Made by a program: the position numbers and the translations under genes
The notes under the pieces: model-generated
Told to the model about the DNA's origin: nothing
The model's database searches: none
The model's input: only the letters and a program-made list of their open reading frames with translations
Assembly (NCBI GenBank): GCA_021772935.1
Contig: JAJFLA010000002.1
Span: 1-62,282, forward strand
Direction: 5' to 3'
Length of the DNA stretch: 62,282 bases
Origin: Gammaproteobacteria bacterium
Lineage (GTDB): Bacteria > Pseudomonadota > Gammaproteobacteria > Xanthomonadales > SZUA-36
Part shown: positions 25,791 to 34,970 of the stretch, in pieces
How the letters are laid out: the number at the start of each line of letters is the position of its first letter
Position numbering within the stretch: the stretch's first letter is position 1

Positions 25791-26926
25791 CCGGTACTTT
25801 TTCTCGCCCAATTTTTTTTTGGTGCTGTTTTAATGTCGAGCATTGTGAGGTTGTCAATCTTGCTAATACCGAGACCGGGTAAATCCGTGATGGTAATTTC
25901 GGCATTGTTGAACTGCACACCGCTTCTGACCGGGTCGTACTGACCCAGTGAAGGTGTATCAAGATCGATCTTGGTGATGACCGAAGACTTAGCAACCGCG
26001 ATATGGGCCGCCGCTGCAACCCCGATGCTGGATTCGAGCATGCAGCCGATCATGCAATCAACACCATAAATACCGGCAATATCGGCAATCTTAATGGCAT
26101 TTGAAATTCCACCGGTTTTCATCAGCTTGATGTTGATGATGTCTGCGGCACGCATTCTTATCAATTCAATGGCTTCTTTAGGACCGAATGAACTTTCGTC
26201 AGCCATGACGGGAGTGTGGATACGTTCGGTGACATATTTCATACCTTCAATATCGTCACCTTTTACCGGTTGTTCCACCAGCTCAAGTTGCACGCCACTG
26301 TCTTCGAGTGTGCGCAATACAGAGACGGTTTGTTTGGGTGTCCAGCCCTGGTTGGCATCCAGTCTTATCAATGCGCGTTCGTTGACGGCTGCATAAATGG
26401 CCTTGATACGTTCAATATCCAGCGCAGGGTCTTTGCCAACCTTTATCTTGAGTGTTTCAAAGCCAAGATCAATCGCGGCCATGGTGTCTTCCACCATCTT
26501 ATCGATGTAATCCACGCTGATCGTAATATCGGTAGTGATGACGTTGTCGCCTCCACCGAGTAATTTATACAATGGTGCGCCATAAAGTTGGCCATACAAG
26601 TCATAAACAGCGATTTCTGTCGCAGCTTTGGCGCTAAAATTTTTGACGATGGAATTTTGGATGCTATCGGTGAGAGTGTTCAGGTCCTCGATTTCCCGCC
26701 CGATCAAGCCCGGCGAAATGACCTTGTTGATAGCTTCAATAATAGAGCCATGGGTTTCACCCGTGATGACCGCCGTGGCTGGTGCACTGCCATAACCGAC
26801 GTGACCGGTATCTGTTTCCATGATGACGACGACATCTTCGATTTCCTTGACCGTTCTCATGGAGGTTTTAAATGGTGTTTTCAGCGGCACACCGAGCATG
26901 CCGAAGCGGATACTTTGAATTTTCAT
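25787..26926 (-). CDS. L-Ala-D/L-Glu epimerase (enolase superfamily)
   Basis: 379 aa, muconate-lactonizing subgroup of the enolase superfamily. It shows LKIKVGKDP (KxK motif), RLDANQGW, ELVEQPV, MADESSFGP and the C-terminal INIKLMKTGG, supplying the Mg ligands (D, E, D) and the two catalytic lysines. IGCMLESSIG is typical of dipeptide epimerases (YcjG/YkfB). It converts L-Ala-D-Glu from peptidoglycan into L-Ala-L-Glu so that ordinary peptidases can use it. It is convergent with the SpmB gene, and the operator palindrome GAATAAATTATTC lies 57 bp upstream. Confidence 0.9.
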   Translation of the reverse strand: MKIQSIRFGMLGVPLKTPFKTSMRTVKEIEDVVVIMETDTGHVGYGSAPATAVITGETHGSIIEAINKVISPGLIGREIEDLNTLTDSIQNSIVKNFSAKAATEIAVYDLYGQLYGAPLYKLLGGGDNVITTDITISVDYIDKMVEDTMAAIDLGFETLKIKVGKDPALDIERIKAIYAAVNERALIRLDANQGWTPKQTVSVLRTLEDSGVQLELVEQPVKGDDIEGMKYVTERIHTPVMADESSFGPKEAIELIRMRAADIINIKLMKTGGISNAIKIADIAGIYGVDCMIGCMLESSIGVAAAAHIAVAKSSVITKIDLDTPSLGQYDPVRSGVQFNNAEITITDLPGLGISKIDNLTMLDIKTAPKKNWARKSTG

Positions 26927-26982
26927 TTCATATCTACCATGATCTGGTTGCTCTTGAGCAGTATCTTTACCTGGATATAAAG

Positions 26983-26995
26983 GAATAAATTATTC
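26983..26995. promoter_or_regulatory. Operator palindrome upstream of the epimerase gene
   Basis: GAATAAATTATTC, identical to the copy at 23637, lies 57 bp before the epimerase start. It is a perfect 6-bp inverted repeat around one base. A looser version, GAATATAAAATTC, occurs at 27057 just beyond the amidase stop. Likely target of the RpiR/MurR-type regulator (inference). Confidence 0.55.
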
Positions 26996-27070
26996 TGATA
27001 ATGTGGGTACCATAGCATAAATATAGGCCATACCACGTATTGTAGAATGCTTATTCGAATATAAAATTCG

Positions 27071-28003
27071 TCAACCGCCGGTATCTGCATTTTTGTCATT
27101 CGCTGACATTAAAAGGTCAAGCTTCAATGGATAGTATTTTTCCAGTAAGGCGTATAAAACCGCGACGGTTTCCTCGGTGAATTCGCCACTTACCTGCCAG
27201 GGTAGAAAATGCATTTGAAATGCACGCACCGTGTTTTTCGATTGGTGGTCGTGCTCACCGCTAAGTTCAATGCCGTAGCCGTAAGTGTGCAGTGCGGTTT
27301 GGAGCGTGAGCAGCGGTGGGGTTTCTTTTCTAAATTGCTCCCAGTACTTCACAACAGTATTGTCATCGTACCAGGCACCATAGCCCAGCCGGTAAAGTCT
27401 CTGCCATGGAAACCTGGGACCTGGATCTATTTTTCGCTGCGGGGCGATATCCGAGTGACCGATGATATGGGTAGGTTTGACTTCCGTGTGCCGTTCAAGG
27501 ATCCCTTTTAACAGATCAAGCAATATCTGCAGTTGTGGTTCAGCAAAATCCGGGTAAAAACAGATTCTTGCCGGTTCCAGGTCAATGGCTTCGGGAGTTA
27601 TTCTTTCCTTGGTTTCGTGGCAATAGGTCTGGTTGACCAGCTCTATTCCAATCGACATGTCGTTGAGAGCAGTTTTTCCAGCCCAATAACTTGTACCTGC
27701 ATGCCAGGCCCGTTTTTCCTCGCTTACCAGTGAATAGAGTCTCAAATTCTTATTTGAATAACTGGGATCACCAGGCTCGGGCACCAGGTAGTGGGAGCTA
27801 ACAGGTCTGTCCGAAGGTTCGGTCAGTATATCGAGTGATTCCTGGAAGTCTGCAGTAGTGTGATGGATTACCACGATCCTGACACGTGTATCCTGGTTTG
27901 CAGATTTAACAATCACGTGGTTTGGTTGTTGCAAGGCGCAGCCCATTGTTGCCAAAGTCAATGTCAACAATGTTGCAATTGGTTTTGAGTGATTGAAAAA
28001 CAT
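27071..28003 (-). CDS. AmiD-like N-acetylmuramoyl-L-alanine amidase
   Basis: About 310 aa from the ATG at 28003 (MFFNHSKPIATLL), which opens an export signal; the frame extends to 28090. An Amidase_2 domain (VVIHHTT zinc His, EEKRAWHAG, SIGIELVN, IIGHSDIAPQRKIDPGPRFPW) is followed by a C-terminal peptidoglycan-binding helix bundle. This matches AmiD, the outer-membrane amidase that removes peptides from MurNAc or anhydro-MurNAc. A Cys follows the signal (ATMGC), but the lipobox is atypical. It would split incoming muropeptides into sugar and peptide. It is transcribed divergently from the TonB receptor. Confidence 0.88.
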   Translation of the reverse strand: MFFNHSKPIATLLTLTLATMGCALQQPNHVIVKSANQDTRVRIVVIHHTTADFQESLDILTEPSDRPVSSHYLVPEPGDPSYSNKNLRLYSLVSEEKRAWHAGTSYWAGKTALNDMSIGIELVNQTYCHETKERITPEAIDLEPARICFYPDFAEPQLQILLDLLKGILERHTEVKPTHIIGHSDIAPQRKIDPGPRFPWQRLYRLGYGAWYDDNTVVKYWEQFRKETPPLLTLQTALHTYGYGIELSGEHDHQSKNTVRAFQMHFLPWQVSGEFTEETVAVLYALLEKYYPLKLDLLMSANDKNADTGG

Positions 28004-28153
28004 GAAAATAAAACTTCGAACCAGATCAGGCAATTGTTTGTGGCATTTAGTCATAGTTTTCCATGTTATTCGTAAGCCGTTGGTGTTCACGGCCCAGATT
28101 ATCCGCTTTTTGGGTGACTGACACTCAGAGCAGAAGAAAAAAATAGCACAAAG

Positions 28154-28216
28154 GAATAAATAATTCTTTACTTTCCCCTGAGTAATGATATTTTACCCTC
28201 AACAGAATAACAATTC
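28154..28216. promoter_or_regulatory. TonB-receptor promoter region with two operator-like palindromes
   Basis: GAATAAATAATTC (28154-28166) differs from the island palindrome by one base. GAATAACAATTC (28205-28216) is a second, weaker copy. Between them TTTACT and TATTTT stand 16 bp apart and could be the -35 and -10 boxes of the receptor gene. Flanking operators could allow looping repression (inference). Confidence 0.45.
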
Positions 28217-28245
28217 TTTAACTTAACCATCCGAGCGAGAATTAC

Positions 28246-31245
28246 ATGATGACAAGTCAATCAAAGTTGAAAAAAACATTTTCAAGTGAATGGAGGACGG
28301 CATGGATGCTTTTGCTGGTGGCCGTCGTAGCTGCCGTATTCAGCACACCATTACTGGCACAGCAATCGGGTGAAGTCGCTGGTCGGGTAACCGACGCCTC
28401 TGATGGGTCTGCGATTTCAGGTGTATCAATCGTGGCTACAAGTAGCAGGTTGCCAGGCACACGCGTAGCAACCACAAATGTGAATGGTGACTACAAATTG
28501 CCGCTGTTGCCACCCGGTAAATATACACTCGCATTTACATTAAAAGATGACACAAAGCGGGAACGTGCGACCCTGGTGCTTTTACAACAAAGAGCAGTGG
28601 TTGACCTTGTGGTCGATTATTCGGTTGATGAGTCGGCTCTGGAGGAAGTGCTGGTTGTCGCAACCAGTTCTCTTGCGGTAGATACGGCTGGTGCCTCCAT
28701 CAGCGCATCAGTTAGTAATGAGGTTTTCGACGCTTTACCGGTAGGTCAGGAATATCGGGATCTACTTAAACTGATACCGGGTGTGCAATACACGGAAGAT
28801 ACCGTTCGCGGCCCAAGTGCCGGTGGTAGCGGACAGGACAATACTTACCAGTTTGATGGTGTAGATGTCTCACTACCATTGTTCGGTACTCTGTCAGCTG
28901 AACCTTCAACTCATGATATCGACCAGGTATCCATTATCCGAGGTGGCGCCAAGGCGATAGGTTTTAACCGCTCTGGTGGTGTCACCATCAATACCATCAG
29001 TAAGTCAGGTAGTGATGAGTTCCATGGGGAAGCAAGTTACCAGGTACAAAGTGCGGGCATGGCCGACAGTCGCAAGGATGACAGTGCCACTGAGTTCGAA
29101 GAAGACAAGGAGTGGATCACGGCGAGCGTGAGCGGGCCCATATTGAAGGAGAAACTGTATTTTTATGGTTCTTACTATCGGCCTACGGTCGATCGCGTTA
29201 ATCGCGCAAACGCTTATGGTGAAGTGCCTGACTTTAAAAGTGAGCGTGATGAGTATTTTGGCAAACTGACGTATGCACCTACAGATAATCTGCTCATCGA
29301 TGCCAGTTTCCGCACCTCGGACCGGAGCAGTGAAAACGAGGGAATCGATGAGTTCGAAGCGGCTTCGACTTCAACTGGAGACGAGGCCTCACAGGATATT
29401 GGCATTCTGGAAGCGTCGTGGATTATTAATGACAACAGTAACGCCTATCTGAAGTTCACAGATTTTCAGCTCGATACGGCTTCACGGCCTGATACGTCGT
29501 TCGATTTTCCGATTACCATCGGTGATTCGCTGGATATCAGCAATCTGGATGCACAGGGGCGCATAAGTGTTCCAACATTGCGTCCGGGTGAGGACGCTTT
29601 CAACGCGTTTGTACAACCGATCATCAATCAGTACGGTTTTATTGAAAACGGAGTTGCCACTGGTGGTGGTGCGGTCGGTGGTGCCAGTACCATCAATGAT
29701 CAGGACTTTGCACGGCAGAGTCTCGAATTCGGTTATGACTTCACACTTGAGGGTGCCGGTCTGATGCACGATGTGCATATCGGTTATCACCGGGAAAAAA
29801 TTGAAGAGGATTTAGCCCGGACTTCGAATGGCTGGGGCTCTATTACCGTACCTGGTGGTCGCACAACCACAAGCGATGGCACGCCAATTTTTTACGAAGC
29901 CCGCTTTGAACAAATGAGTCTTCTTTCTGGCTCGGGTAATCTTATCCCAGCGATCCATTCTGAAACCAAATCGCAAAATATTGAGCTCAACGACACCATC
30001 CATTGGAATGATTTCACCTTTAATGTGGGTGTGTTGTTAAGTGAGGATAAACTGTATGGCGAGGGTCTGAAGAAAAACGATTCAAATATTTCCGGTTTTG
30101 AGTTGGCAGTGGGTAATAGGTACCTGATGAAGAAAATCAGCTTCAGCGATATGATCCAGCCACGTCTGGGTGCGACCTTTGACATGAACAACAGCACATC
30201 ATTATTTGTCAATTATGCGCGCTATCATCCGTCTGCAAGTTCGCTGGCAAGGGCTGCGTCCTGGGGTAGAAACCTGAGACGTTCCATTCGGGCGCGTTTT
30301 GACGAAAATGGTAACTTCATTGAAGTTGATCCAGTGAGATCGTCATCGGGTAAAGTCTTCCAACAAGGCATCAGCCCACGTTATGTTGATGAATTCCTGC
30401 TTGGCGCAAGCTATGAAGTCAATGACCGTCTGACAACTCGTGCACATGTACGTTACCGTGCCGGTCGAGATTTTTGGGAAGATACCAATAACAATGCACG
30501 TGTCCTGTTTGAGCCGCCTCCTGGTGTTCCACGGGAGCTCTACGTTCCCAACCTGGATGAAATTCGTGCGGAGATCGGCGGTTCGTCTTTTGTCATCGCC
30601 CAGTTGGATGGAGCCAAAACTGATTATTACGAGTTAAATCTCGAAGCCGAGTGGCGTGGAGACAACTATTATCTACAGGGCTCATATGTCTACAGTGAGT
30701 ACACTGGCAACTTTGACCAGGATAACTCGACCACAAATAACGACGGTAACGTTTTTATTGGCTCGTCAAACCTGGCCGATGACGCCGGCAGGCAATTATG
30801 GGATAACAAAGATGGAACCCTGCGTGGTGATAGGCCACACCAGTTCAAGCTGTACGGATTCTATGAATTTGGTTGGAATGGCAGCGTGGGCGGCTATTTT
30901 GTATACCAGTCCGGTCAACCATGGGAAGCGTGGGACGTAGAAGTTTTCCGTGAGCTGTTGACCAGTGTAGGTAGTGGCAGCACCAGCGATACCATTCGTT
31001 TTGCAGAGCAGGCAGGTTCAAACCGAACCAAGGCACACGCTCAGCTGGACTTAAACTACACCCAGAATTTCTTTTTTGGTGACGACGGGCGTTACAATCT
31101 CCAGTTACGTGCGGACCTGTTCAATGTCTTTGACAGTCAGACCGGTTACGACATTCAGCCCAAGGTCAACAGCGCCGGTTTTGGTGATCCGAGAAAATTC
31201 TTTAATCCGAGACGGCTGCAATTGCTGGCCAAGTTTATTTTCTGA
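28246..31245 (+). CDS. TonB-dependent receptor with carboxypeptidase-regulatory-like domain
   Basis: 999 aa. Signal peptide to about residue 39, then a CarbopepD_reg-like beta domain (GEVAGRVTDASDGSAISGV to ~130), a plug domain (~150-260, with IPGVQYTED, YQFDGVDV, VSIIRGGAKAIGF) and a long beta-barrel ending in LLAKFIF. Such receptors take up oligosaccharides or peptides in gammaproteobacteria (Oar-like). It heads a plus-strand series with symporter, nagA, nagB, murQ, kinase and MFS carrier, so its cargo is probably amino-sugar or muropeptide fragments. No TonB box is obvious. A strong hairpin follows the stop. Confidence 0.9.
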   Translation: MMTSQSKLKKTFSSEWRTAWMLLLVAVVAAVFSTPLLAQQSGEVAGRVTDASDGSAISGVSIVATSSRLPGTRVATTNVNGDYKLPLLPPGKYTLAFTLKDDTKRERATLVLLQQRAVVDLVVDYSVDESALEEVLVVATSSLAVDTAGASISASVSNEVFDALPVGQEYRDLLKLIPGVQYTEDTVRGPSAGGSGQDNTYQFDGVDVSLPLFGTLSAEPSTHDIDQVSIIRGGAKAIGFNRSGGVTINTISKSGSDEFHGEASYQVQSAGMADSRKDDSATEFEEDKEWITASVSGPILKEKLYFYGSYYRPTVDRVNRANAYGEVPDFKSERDEYFGKLTYAPTDNLLIDASFRTSDRSSENEGIDEFEAASTSTGDEASQDIGILEASWIINDNSNAYLKFTDFQLDTASRPDTSFDFPITIGDSLDISNLDAQGRISVPTLRPGEDAFNAFVQPIINQYGFIENGVATGGGAVGGASTINDQDFARQSLEFGYDFTLEGAGLMHDVHIGYHREKIEEDLARTSNGWGSITVPGGRTTTSDGTPIFYEARFEQMSLLSGSGNLIPAIHSETKSQNIELNDTIHWNDFTFNVGVLLSEDKLYGEGLKKNDSNISGFELAVGNRYLMKKISFSDMIQPRLGATFDMNNSTSLFVNYARYHPSASSLARAASWGRNLRRSIRARFDENGNFIEVDPVRSSSGKVFQQGISPRYVDEFLLGASYEVNDRLTTRAHVRYRAGRDFWEDTNNNARVLFEPPPGVPRELYVPNLDEIRAEIGGSSFVIAQLDGAKTDYYELNLEAEWRGDNYYLQGSYVYSEYTGNFDQDNSTTNNDGNVFIGSSNLADDAGRQLWDNKDGTLRGDRPHQFKLYGFYEFGWNGSVGGYFVYQSGQPWEAWDVEVFRELLTSVGSGSTSDTIRFAEQAGSNRTKAHAQLDLNYTQNFFFGDDGRYNLQLRADLFNVFDSQTGYDIQPKVNSAGFGDPRKFFNPRRLQLLAKFIF

Positions 31246-31293
31246 GTGGGGGTCGCTTGAAACACCTGTCACATATGTTGTTATAAGTGCTGT

Positions 31294-31319
31294 AATCGGC
31301 CCGGAATACCGGGCCGATT
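31294..31319 (+). terminator. Strong hairpin after the TonB receptor gene
   Basis: An exact 11-bp stem AATCGGCCCGG / CCGGGCCGATT with an AATA loop, 48 bp after the receptor stop and 40 bp before the symporter start. The following T-run is short (ATTTT). It could be a partial terminator or an RNA-stabilising 3' structure that lets the receptor be made in excess over the downstream genes. Confidence 0.6.
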
Positions 31320-31358
31320 GCTATTTTGGACGCTGATTTTTATGTTATGAGTTTTTCC

Positions 31359-32852
31359 ATGAACATACATTTACTCGATGTGACGATTGTTATCGTTTAC
31401 CTGGTGGCAGTGTTGGTCTTCGGTCTTTGGGTCGGTCGCGACCAAAGGACCTCTACAGACTATTTTCTTGGTGGGCGTTCACTGCCATGGGGTATCTTGT
31501 TGCTGTCTATTGTAGCGACGGAAACTAGCACTGTTACCTTTCTCAGCCTGCCGGGAATTCCCGCTGCCCTGAATGGGAACCTGACTTTTTTACAGATCGC
31601 AATGGGTTACATTGTTGGCCGTTTGCTGATTATCTACGTTTTATTGCCGATTTACTTTCGTAAAGAGACCTTTACCGCCTACGAGGTGTTGGAGTCGCGT
31701 TTCGGTAAGCTGAGCCGCAGACTGACTTCAATATTATTTCTTTTCACACGCAATTTGAGTGATGCGTTGAGACTTTTCCTGACGGCGCTGGTTTTGCAAA
31801 TTGTGTTGGGGCTTGATTTGACAGTTTCAGTTATTTTGCTCGGTCTCATCACGATCATCTATACGCTGGTAGGCGGTGCAAAGTCGGTTATCTGGAACGA
31901 CAGTATTCAATTTATCATCTATATGCTGGGTGCGGGTGCCGCGTTTACGATCATCATTTTGAATACACCGGGTGGATTGCAAAATTTGCTGCAGTTCGCC
32001 ACTGAAACTGACAAATTGCATTTGTTTGATTTTGATTTCAGTCTGACCAAACCAAGCATGACTTTCTGGTCAGGCCTGGTGGGAGGGGCATTTCTGACGG
32101 CGGCTACACATGGCACTGACCAACTTATGGTACAGCGTTATCTTTCAGCTAAAAACCAGCGTGATGCCTCTCTTGGCCTGGCGTTCAGTGGTGTGATTGT
32201 GTTTCTGCAGTTTGCGATTTTCTTGTTGATAGGCATCGCATTGGCCGGTTTTTTTACACAGATTCCAGGGCCAAGTCCCCTGACTAGCGGAAAGGGTGAC
32301 CAGTTATTTGCTTACTTTATCGTTAACTATATGCCCATTGGCTTGGCGGGTCTTACCCTGGCAGCCGTTTTTGCCGCAGCCATGTCGACACTTTCAAGCT
32401 CGCTGAATTCCTCGGCAACGGCGCTGATTAACGACGTTTGGCTACCATTATGCAAAGCGGAGGTTTCGCAACACAATCAATTGTGTGCCGGTCGAATGGC
32501 TACCGCTGGGTTTGGTGTTGTACAGGTCGCGATTGCAATACTCGTGGGTGTTATCGGCACCACCGAGAGCACCGTCTTCAACGTATTGAAAATCGCCGGT
32601 TTTGCGACCGGGCCGGTGTTGGGGCTTTTTTTGCTGGCAGTGTCTGCATCCCGTGTAAAGCAGCCTGCGGCCCTGCTTGGGTTTGTAGCGGGAGTGGCAG
32701 GTTTGTCGGCTGTGGCTGTGGGGACAGACTTTTACTGGCCATGGTACGCGGCAGTCGGAGCCTTGCTGACGTGGCTCGCAGCTTGGTCTATTCAGTTGCT
32801 GTTGGGCATCGGTGAAGGCTCCGGTAACCCTCAAACCGGCGCCGACACATAG
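31359..32852 (+). CDS. SSS-family sodium:solute symporter
   Basis: About 497 aa with 13-14 hydrophobic helices. SSS marks are TSTDYFLGGRSLPWG near the N-terminus, a Na+-site region ATETSTVTFLSLPG, GGAKSVIWNDSIQF and AAVFAAAMSTLSSSLNSSATAL. The start is uncertain among ATGs at 31326, 31347 and 31359; the last puts the first helix at the usual distance. It lies between the TonB receptor and nagA, so GlcNAc, MurNAc or a small muropeptide is a reasonable cargo, driven by Na+. Confidence 0.88.
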   Translation: MNIHLLDVTIVIVYLVAVLVFGLWVGRDQRTSTDYFLGGRSLPWGILLLSIVATETSTVTFLSLPGIPAALNGNLTFLQIAMGYIVGRLLIIYVLLPIYFRKETFTAYEVLESRFGKLSRRLTSILFLFTRNLSDALRLFLTALVLQIVLGLDLTVSVILLGLITIIYTLVGGAKSVIWNDSIQFIIYMLGAGAAFTIIILNTPGGLQNLLQFATETDKLHLFDFDFSLTKPSMTFWSGLVGGAFLTAATHGTDQLMVQRYLSAKNQRDASLGLAFSGVIVFLQFAIFLLIGIALAGFFTQIPGPSPLTSGKGDQLFAYFIVNYMPIGLAGLTLAAVFAAAMSTLSSSLNSSATALINDVWLPLCKAEVSQHNQLCAGRMATAGFGVVQVAIAILVGVIGTTESTVFNVLKIAGFATGPVLGLFLLAVSASRVKQPAALLGFVAGVAGLSAVAVGTDFYWPWYAAVGALLTWLAAWSIQLLLGIGEGSGNPQTGADT

Positions 32853-32895
32853 TAAGCCGCTTGTCTGGAAACAGGTCAATTGCAGAGATGATGTG

Positions 32896-34038
32896 ATGAA
32901 AAAAGCAATCATTAATGGCCGGGTCTTTGATGGGCAAGAGCTACACGATGGCTTGGCAGTTATTCTGAAGGACAGCAGGGTTGCTGGACTTTTGCCACAA
33001 CAGGATGTCCCAGAGTCGATTAAAACTCGCTGGGATTTGCAGGGGAACATGCTTGCACCTGGCTTGATTGATATGCAGGTCAATGGTGGTGGGGGAGTCA
33101 TGTTCAATGAAGCGCCCACGGTGGAGACCATCCGACGTATCGGGGTGGCTCATCGCCGCTATGGTACGACCGGCTTTATGCCGACCTTAATCAGCGGTGA
33201 TTTCACCACCATGAAACAGGCCATCGAAGCAGTTGGTCAGGCCATTGCCATCGGGGTTCCTGGCGTGCTGGGTATTCATCTTGAAGGTCCTTTTCTCAAT
33301 GCTGACAGAGGTGGTATCCACGCCGTTGATAAATTGCAAAGGCTGGATGAAACTGCGTTTGATTTACTTACTTCGCTAGCGCCAGGCCGGACCTTGGTCA
33401 CTATTGCCCCGGAGTTGACCAGCCAGGATATGATTTCCCGTCTTGCTGATCAGGGTGTACTGATTTTCGGTGGCCATAGTACAGCGACATATCTACAGAC
33501 CCGCCAAGCGCTGGATGCCGGTCTACGGGGTTTTACTCATTTGTTCAATGCTATGAGTCAGTTTGAGAGCCGGGCACCGGGTATGGTCGGGGCCGCACTG
33601 GAAGACAAGGAAAGCTGGTTCGGAATTATTGCTGATGGTCAACACGTGCATCCGGCCACCTTTGCCGTGGCTGTTGCCGCTAAACGAAAAGGTTACGCCA
33701 TATTGGTTACCGATGCCATGGCCACGGTCGGTTCCGAATGTACTGAATTCAAGTTTGATGGTGTTGAAATAGAAGTGATTGACGGCTGTTGCCGGTCCCG
33801 CTCTGGTCAACTGGCTGGATCTGACCTCGATATGATCTCGGCGGTGCGTAATGCCATCCGTTTTACCGGGATGGATTCACTGGAAGCATTACGTATGGCC
33901 TCCTGTTATCCGGCGAAGGCACTTGGATTAGAAGACCAGTTAGGTTTTATTCGTCCCGGTTTCAAAGCCAGCTTTATCGAGGTGGATGATGACTTGAACC
34001 TTTATCGCAGCTGGATTGATGGCGAGGTAAGCGAATAG
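32896..34038 (+). CDS. nagA: N-acetylglucosamine-6-phosphate deacetylase
   Basis: About 380 aa from the ATG at 32896 (MKKAIINGRVFDG); the frame is open further upstream into the symporter gene. It has the amidohydrolase metal motifs: LAPGLIDMQVNGGGG, GIHLEGPFLN, FGGHSTAT, THLFNAMS and LVTDAMATVG (catalytic Asp). It removes acetate from GlcNAc-6-P to give GlcN-6-P. nagB starts directly after its stop codon, and MurQ supplies its substrate two genes on. Confidence 0.93.
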   Translation: MKKAIINGRVFDGQELHDGLAVILKDSRVAGLLPQQDVPESIKTRWDLQGNMLAPGLIDMQVNGGGGVMFNEAPTVETIRRIGVAHRRYGTTGFMPTLISGDFTTMKQAIEAVGQAIAIGVPGVLGIHLEGPFLNADRGGIHAVDKLQRLDETAFDLLTSLAPGRTLVTIAPELTSQDMISRLADQGVLIFGGHSTATYLQTRQALDAGLRGFTHLFNAMSQFESRAPGMVGAALEDKESWFGIIADGQHVHPATFAVAVAAKRKGYAILVTDAMATVGSECTEFKFDGVEIEVIDGCCRSRSGQLAGSDLDMISAVRNAIRFTGMDSLEALRMASCYPAKALGLEDQLGFIRPGFKASFIEVDDDLNLYRSWIDGEVSE

Positions 34039-34842
34039 ATGGAAGTTATCGTTCTGAAAAATGTTGAAAACGTCGCAGCCACGGCCGGGGTCTTGCTGGG
34101 TGAACTATTACGTGTCAAACCTGCGGCTGTGCTTGGTCTGGCAACCGGCGGCACGCAACTGGCCCTTTATCACCGCCTGGTTGAAAAATATCTGGATGGA
34201 AGCCTGTCGTTTAAACAGACGACCAGCTTCAACCTGGATGAATACCTGGGAGTATCTGCTGATAATAATCAAAGTTTCCGTGCCTACATGAACCGTGAAT
34301 TTTTTGACCACATCGACATAGACAAGCACAACACATTCCTGCCTGCTTGTAATGAAGAAGATAATCCGCGACTTGTTGGTCCCCTCTACGAAAAAAAAAT
34401 CCATGACGCCGGCGGTATTGATTTGCAGGTGATGGGTATTGGTGCCAACGGCCACATAGGCTTTAATGAACCCAGTTCAAGTCTGGGCTCAAGAACACGT
34501 ATTAAAACACTTACAAAACAGACAATTGAAGATAATAGCCGTTTATTTTCGAAGGATGAGTTTCAACCAAAACTGGCCATCACGATGGGCATTGCAACGA
34601 TCATGGATGTGCGCAGAATTTTGTTGTTGGCAACCGGCGAAAACAAGGCTGATGCAGTTGGCAAAATGGTGGAGGGTCCGGTAACAGCCATGTGTCCGGC
34701 TTCTGTTTTGCAGTTGCATGAAAATGTCTCGGTTCTGCTTGATGAGAAGGCGGCAACCGGGCTCAAGAACAGGCAGTACTATGACTGGACCTATCGCCAG
34801 AATGAATCGTTGAAGGAGAGATTTGGAATTCTCCATGAATAG
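34039..34842 (+). CDS. nagB: Glucosamine-6-phosphate deaminase
   Basis: 267 aa, the usual NagB length. LGLATGGTQLALY (phosphate loop), TSFNLDEYLG, MGIGANGHIGFNEP (catalytic Asp and His region) and TMGIATIMD are family motifs. It converts GlcN-6-P into fructose-6-P and ammonia, the exit of the amino-sugar route into glycolysis. It is placed without a gap after nagA (TAG-ATG), so it is translated with it. Confidence 0.94.
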   Translation: MEVIVLKNVENVAATAGVLLGELLRVKPAAVLGLATGGTQLALYHRLVEKYLDGSLSFKQTTSFNLDEYLGVSADNNQSFRAYMNREFFDHIDIDKHNTFLPACNEEDNPRLVGPLYEKKIHDAGGIDLQVMGIGANGHIGFNEPSSSLGSRTRIKTLTKQTIEDNSRLFSKDEFQPKLAITMGIATIMDVRRILLLATGENKADAVGKMVEGPVTAMCPASVLQLHENVSVLLDEKAATGLKNRQYYDWTYRQNESLKERFGILHE

Positions 34843-34970
34843 TAGTATTCAAAAACACCGGGAACCCGGATGCGAACTATTGATAAATGAGGAAACGGGC
34901 ACCACCACACAGCTCACCCAGGGTCGCAATGGTTGTGATCAGATACCATTTCACATTACGGATTATTGCC

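Noticed and set aside
25787-26926. Enolase-superfamily protein considered as a duplicate enolase
   Set aside because: Its KxK motif and C-terminal lysine place it in the muconate-lactonizing/dipeptide epimerase subgroup, not true enolase.
32448-33131. 227-aa open frame on the minus strand
   Set aside because: It is antisense to the SSS symporter end and nagA, both clear genes; its translation resembles no family and has low-complexity Arg/Ser/Pro composition.
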